Below are positions 59,632-64,000 of a stretch of 64,000 nt of DNA, piece by piece. Under the pieces are notes generated by a model. It saw only the letters and a program-made list of their open reading frames with translations, was not told the origin of the DNA and did no database searches. The translations under genes and the position numbers were made by a program. The number at the start of each line of letters is the position of its first letter. Position 1 is the stretch's first letter. The DNA is from Apium graveolens (taxonomy: Eukaryota > Streptophyta > Magnoliopsida > Apiales > Apiaceae): assembly GCF_009905375.1 (NCBI RefSeq), contig NC_133647.1, forward strand, positions 137,821,263 through 137,885,262. Direction: 5' to 3'.

Positions 59632-60232
59632 TGTTAGGTCACACACACTGTAGAAGGGGGTTGAATATAGTGTATAACACAATCAAATCGAATTCTAACA
59701 AGTAACAGAAAACAGACTTTATTCAATGCAATAAACTCTGTTACAATATGGAACTGTCCTCTCTCAGTGATGAACAAATATCACGAGAGCTGCTAGGGTT
59801 ACAATGAATAATATACTCGATGACGATAACACTTATAGTGTAAACCCTATGTCTGTGTTTATATACTACACAGTTACAAGATAATCGCTAATTGATATGG
59901 AATATAATTCTGCTTCCTAAAATATATTAATCAGATATCTTTTCTTCCAAGTATTCCATTCTTCATAGAATTCCTTCTACATGCATATCTCTTCTTACGT
60001 TTGTCTTGATCTTCTTTCCTTTCAATCAGCCGCCTTCCTTATCTGAAAGTTTCCTTTAAGTCCTGATATTATCTCCTCATAAATATCTCCTGAAGCTTAA
60101 GTACTGATAACTTAAGTTCTGACTTCAGTATAAGTGCTGATTTCAGTTAAGTACTGATTTTTCCTGTTTAAGTAAGATCTGAAAACTAAACATAAATCAT
60201 ATTAGTCATGACATTATCAAATATATCTAACA
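59632..60232 (-). repeat. E3 5' LTR (601 bp)
   Basis: Plus-strand reading TGTTAGGTCACAC ... TATCTAACA, followed by ATTCA. On the minus strand it carries the TATA box GTATATAAAC (59857-59866). This is the promoter LTR of E3. Confidence 0.96.
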
Positions 60233-60237
60233 ATTCA
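60233..60237. repeat. Target-site duplication of E3, right copy
   Basis: ATTCA, equal to 46876-46880. Confidence 0.95.
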
Positions 60238-61106
60238 TACTATTCGTTATCAATTTTCTTGATTTTATTTCACCCATCAAACCTTGATAAAAAGAGCTCA
60301 AAGATTTATCTTACCTTAGTTGGGTTGGTAGGAAGCTTTAGAATTAATGGGAGGATTTATCCATGGCTAGAGCTTGAAGGTTTGAATTTGATTTATTGGT
60401 TTCTTAAAAAGGGCCGAATGGAAGAGAAGAAGAAATGGGGAGAGAAAATTTTGTTGCTTCTTGGGAGCTTCTTGAAATAATGTGGTGATATCTTGTAGTT
60501 GATTTTTATTCCTTAGTATATATCCTAGGATTTGATCTTGGTTGCCAATCTTGAAGACAAAACTAGCTAGCATTGGTAGATTACAAGCTAAGCCACTTGG
60601 TTTAGCTCTTTAGCTCACTATTTGCTAGCCCTTGGTTGATCATCCTATGCTTAGCTTACTATTTGATAAAGTAACCATGGTTACTTTTCTACCATGGTTA
60701 GTTAGTGCGTTACGTTTAATTAATCATTTACGCGTTCACTCGGTTGCTTAAATATTTTCGTAATACTTTCTCGTAAATGGTTCGCGACGTAAATCCTTTC
60801 GTATTTATTCCTTATATTTTGAATTATCATGCTTGAATATAAATTCGTAGGGTTTTAAATTCGTAATTATATTATGATTCCCGTAATCCTCGATGATTCA
60901 TAATTATATGGTCGTTTTTCAAAGTTCATTTTCTTCGAAAACTAATAGCGTTTACATACACTCATTTGGTACGTATAATCATAATATCAACTCCGAAACT
61001 CATTTTCTCATGCACTACATAGTGTGGGCTAACAAATTTTCCCCGTCCATCAGGGTTACTATTCATTAAATATTTTTACAAAGTCTCAAAAATTCGAGTT
61101 ATTACA
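60238..61106 (-). repeat. Gypsy-type LTR-like sequence, part B (5' portion)
   Basis: On the minus strand it starts TGTAATAACTCGAATTTTTG at 61106. It continues the sequence interrupted by E3 at 46880. AT-rich; the small open frames in it are not supported. Its right edge abuts a gypsy integrase fragment. Confidence 0.45.
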
Positions 61107-61668
61107 ATCGAAGATCCCCTACCTACTGGAACGGAGTTGGCGAACGCAAATTATTAACCCATAGTTGATGCAACAAACGAAAGAGAAAATAGATGTGATT
61201 CGCAAAAGGTTGATTGCTGCTCAAGATCGACAGAAGAAAGATGCAGATCAAAACAAGAAAGGATGTGATGTTCGCACCCGCAATCAAAGTATTGTTAAAG
61301 ATCCCTCCATGGAAAGGTCTATCCAGATTCTGGAAGAACGGAAAGCTGAGTGCTAAATATACTGGACCATTCGAAGTGCTAAGGAAAATTTGAAAAGTAG
61401 CATATAAGTTAGCATTACCTCTACAGATACAACATCTTCATAACGTGTTTCATATTTCTCTTCTGAAGAAGTATAATGCTAATGCTAGTCATGTGATTGA
61501 GCTAGGACCCGTGGAAATTCAACGAGATCTATCACATGTGGAGCATCCAGTATAAATAATAGATCGTAAAGAAAAAGCGCTTAGAAATAAAGTGATGCCT
61601 CTAGTTAGAGTGTTGTGGGAGAAATATCCCCATCTATTTGTTTTGATTAGATTCTGAGGACAGAATCC
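61107..61668 (+). pseudogene. Ty3/gypsy integrase C-terminal fragment
   Basis: Translates in pieces as YWNGVGERKLL, QQTKEKIDVIRKRLIAAQDRQKK, GKLSAKYTGPFEVLRKI and KVAYKLALP, then a segment with HNVFHISLLKKY and IIDRKEKALRNKVMPLVRVLW. These match the end of plant gypsy integrase (GPY/F and chromodomain-like region). Breaks: TGA near 61168, a frameshift near 61310, TGA near 61393, TAA near 61554. The usual EEATWE segment is missing: VLW joins directly to EKYPHLF. Only the C-terminal end is present, starting at the LTR edge. Confidence 0.75.
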
Positions 61669-61672
61669 TTTT

Positions 61673-61685
61673 AAGGAGGGTAGAA
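61673..61685 (+). other. Gypsy polypurine tract
   Basis: AAGGAGGGTAGAA directly before TGTAACGGCTGGG. Confidence 0.65.
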
Positions 61686-62420
61686 TGTAACGGCTGGGAA
61701 TTTTCCCGAATTAATTATGTGAGTAAAGTGTAATAATGTGAATTATGTGTTATTATGTGAGAATGGAAATATTTAAACAAATATTATATTCCAGTTTGAC
61801 GTGTCAACTGGTATAAAGAGAATGATTGTGAAGCGTAGTTGAAAACGCTCATCGTCGGGCCGTCAGTCAGGACGCGACCGGTTACACGAATAATGAATAT
61901 TAGTAAAAAGGAAAATTTTATGATTAAGTGTATTTTATTACGGTACGAGATATGTGAATCTATATTGTTAACTATTAAGATGCATGATTATGTGATTATA
62001 TGCTTGTATAATATTATTTGGAATTTTAAAAATAAGAAGTGCATTAATTACTATTTATATAGGTTATAAATGCATTTTTATTCTTTAAGAAAAATAGTTT
62101 TTCAAAATATTTTTATTTATAAATTTTAAATTTATTTTATAAAATTCCTAAAATTTTAAGCTATTTTATGATATCACTCTTATAATTTATAGATTTATGG
62201 TTTTATTTATAAAATGTATTCTTTGTAATTAATTAGATTAATAATTATTGGATTATCTAATTGACCTTGTATGCATTTCCACTCACAATATAATAGAAGG
62301 GTAGTTGTGAATTAACCACCCCACTATCTCATTTCAACTTAACCAAATTACCATATCATCTTTGCATGCATTTTGTGCTAGAAGTGAGAGATGGGTAGGT
62401 TGGTAATTTTACAATTCCGC

Positions 62421-62429
62421 TAATATAAG
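62421..62429 (+). promoter_or_regulatory. TATA-like box in gypsy LTR
   Basis: TAATATAAG, about 140 bases before the long CT tract. It could be the promoter of this LTR. Confidence 0.35.
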
Positions 62430-62556
62430 CACATGGGAGAATTAAACAAAAGTCTTGTCATTTCTACCACCACTTCATTCACATCATTATTCATCTCTTC
62501 CCTCTCCTTCTTCTCTCTCGGCTCTCTCTCCTTTTCTTCTTCTCTCTCTCACCGAG

Positions 62557-62675
<119 letters not shown>

Positions 62676-63453
62676 CTATATGTAACACCAAAATCTACTT
62701 AGAATTTAAAGATCTTTCCGTTGATCTTCATCATTTTCAATCCCCTATTCATATATTCTTTGCATGCAAGTGTTTAAGAAATTTTTGCATCAACATCTCC
62801 TGGTTATATATAAGAAAATACAATTTCTTAGTGTATGATCTTAAGAGAGAGTATAGTACATAAGTTGTGTGATTTTCTTGGATTTATTTTGGAGGTAGGT
62901 TCGACTTTTTGCTATTAAAAAGGGATTTTGATTTTTATTCAAATTTTACAAATGGTTTTGGTTCAAAGATTTGGTTTTTGGTTCGAATAAATGAGTTTTG
63001 CAAAAGGGTTTTAATGTTCGATTGATTTTGATGATATATATATAAACCTTTGTTTTTGAGTTGGTTTGTTTGCATGCATGTAAAATCTTAAGTAAAATTA
63101 AGTTATATTTTGTTTGGTTTGGAAAGAAAATGGGTTAAATGATTAGATCATGGGTTTAATTAAGTTAGATTTGTGATTTAGAGTATTGCATGTTGAGTTG
63201 ATTGATTGTATGCCAATTCTACAAGTTGTTTTGTTGTTAATTTGGTTATTGTTTAATCATGGGTTTAATTAAGTTTATGTAAGATTGACTTGGTGTTTAA
63301 AAGATGTGGTTAGTTGCATGTCAAGTTAAGTGGTTGCATGTTGATTTCTTGGCTTGGTACCATTTCTTTTGGTTCAAATTTTATAGTTAAAAATGAAGGA
63401 ATAGTTGTTTGGTTGTCGAGTTATTTAGATCATGATTGTTTTGTTATGATATA

Positions 63454-63595
63454 GATTAAGTATACAAGTATATACTCGCTATGTGTTATATGAGTACTCT
63501 ATGATTATGCTTGAATATACGAGTTAAGTATATAAGTATATACCACTAAGTGCTATGTGAATATTTTGTGATTATACTCGTGTATATAAGTTAAG
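63454..63595. repeat. Tandem repeat of ~67 bp
   Basis: Units begin at 63454, 63521 and about 63588 with GATTAAG, GAGTTAAG and AAGTTAAG, sharing AAGTATA.AAGTATATAC. Confidence 0.6.
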
Positions 63596-63767
63596 CTTTA
63601 ATACGAGTTGGGATAATCATTAGACGTTCAGGGAACGTCGAGTGCGAATAAGTAGCTAATTAGGGATTATGTTTTGGATTGTAGATTCAGATAGCGAAGG
63701 CATTCAAAATTATAGATTCAAATAATGGAGGCATTCAGGCTAGAAAAGGGAAAGGAAACTTAGGTGA

Positions 63768-64000
63768 TGTGACGCCGTCTAAACCCGGGTCAGAAGTTTG
63801 GGGCTCACAACACACACCACAATAATTAAACCTGTATATAAAGTATTATATGCATTGACCCTTCTGTACACAACCACGGATCGCAATAGGTTAAAGTATG
63901 AAAACAAGCCATAATCTTAACTTCTATTACATCATACCAAATCCCAACTAATTCAACTTACAATAGCTAAGGATATCGTACTTACAATCTTACACAACTC
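63768..64000. repeat. Another LTR terminus of gypsy type, running off the window
   Basis: TGTGACGCCGTCTAAACCCG is like the LTR edge at 41427 (TGTAACACCCCCAAATCCGG): both have a CC.GGGTC block and then CA-rich sequence. The element continues beyond base 64000, so family and orientation are open. Confidence 0.35.

Larger units (their letters stand above)
46881..60232 (-). mobile_element. E3: complete Ty1/copia (Sirevirus-like) retrotransposon, 13.35 kb
   Basis: Full length with two ~600-bp LTRs, ATTCA duplication, PBS, PPT, gag, pol, a 1.3-kb spacer, a 59-codon ORF, and a long accessory gene. By eye the two LTRs differ by about 17 substitutions and three small indels in 600 bases, so it is a fairly young insertion. 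Gag and most of pol are broken, but RT-RNase H is open. It is the only copy in the window with the N-terminal accessory module. Confidence 0.96.

Noticed and set aside
60208..60573. Open frames across the right end of E3 and its flank
   Set aside because: One crosses the LTR junction; neither resembles a known protein.

Overview
The window is repeat-dense nuclear DNA from a flowering plant. Nearly all of it is LTR retrotransposon, most of it Ty1/copia with Sirevirus-like features: primer-binding sites matching initiator tRNA-Met, CCHC zinc-knuckle gag, PR-IN-RT-RNase H domain order, and several kilobases of extra sequence with an accessory ORF after pol. No tRNA, rRNA, CRISPR array or clear host gene was found. 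A eudicot is likely. The accessory protein reminds me of retroelement proteins of Apiaceae, but that is memory only and not a species call.

Layout. E1 (minus strand, before base 1 to 10824) sits inside the 5' LTR of E2 (plus strand, 10825-40828). E4 (plus strand, 11932-31040, 19.1 kb, 3.3-kb LTRs) sits inside the gag gene of E2 and is flanked by the 5-bp duplication TACAG. E3 (minus strand, 46881-60232, 13.35 kb, complete, duplication ATTCA) splits a 6.3-kb LTR-like sequence of Ty3/gypsy type (41427-61106). Then come a broken gypsy integrase end (61107-61668), the start of its 3' LTR with a (CT)54 tract, and another LTR terminus at 63768. E1, E2 and E3 belong to one family. E4 is a different, longer family.

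Function. The gag and pol genes of all four elements are broken, mostly by premature stops. The frames that survive best are RT-RNase H of E3 (about 480 codons) and a 375-codon ORF of E4 (24491-25618). The E4 ORF lies in what looks like its own gene cassette: site II (GGCCCAT), telo-box (AAACCCTAA), TATA box, pyrimidine-rich leader, a possible 1.1-kb leader intron, the ORF, then AATAAA. E1 and E3 also have TATA-like boxes upstream of their accessory region. In E3 the accessory gene has an extra N-terminal module and is preceded by a 59-codon ORF. These accessory loci are the most interesting part of the window.

Limits. All comparisons were made by eye between copies inside the window. Family names rest on motifs, not on searches. 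Wild-type codons are inferred from sister copies or from conserved family residues.
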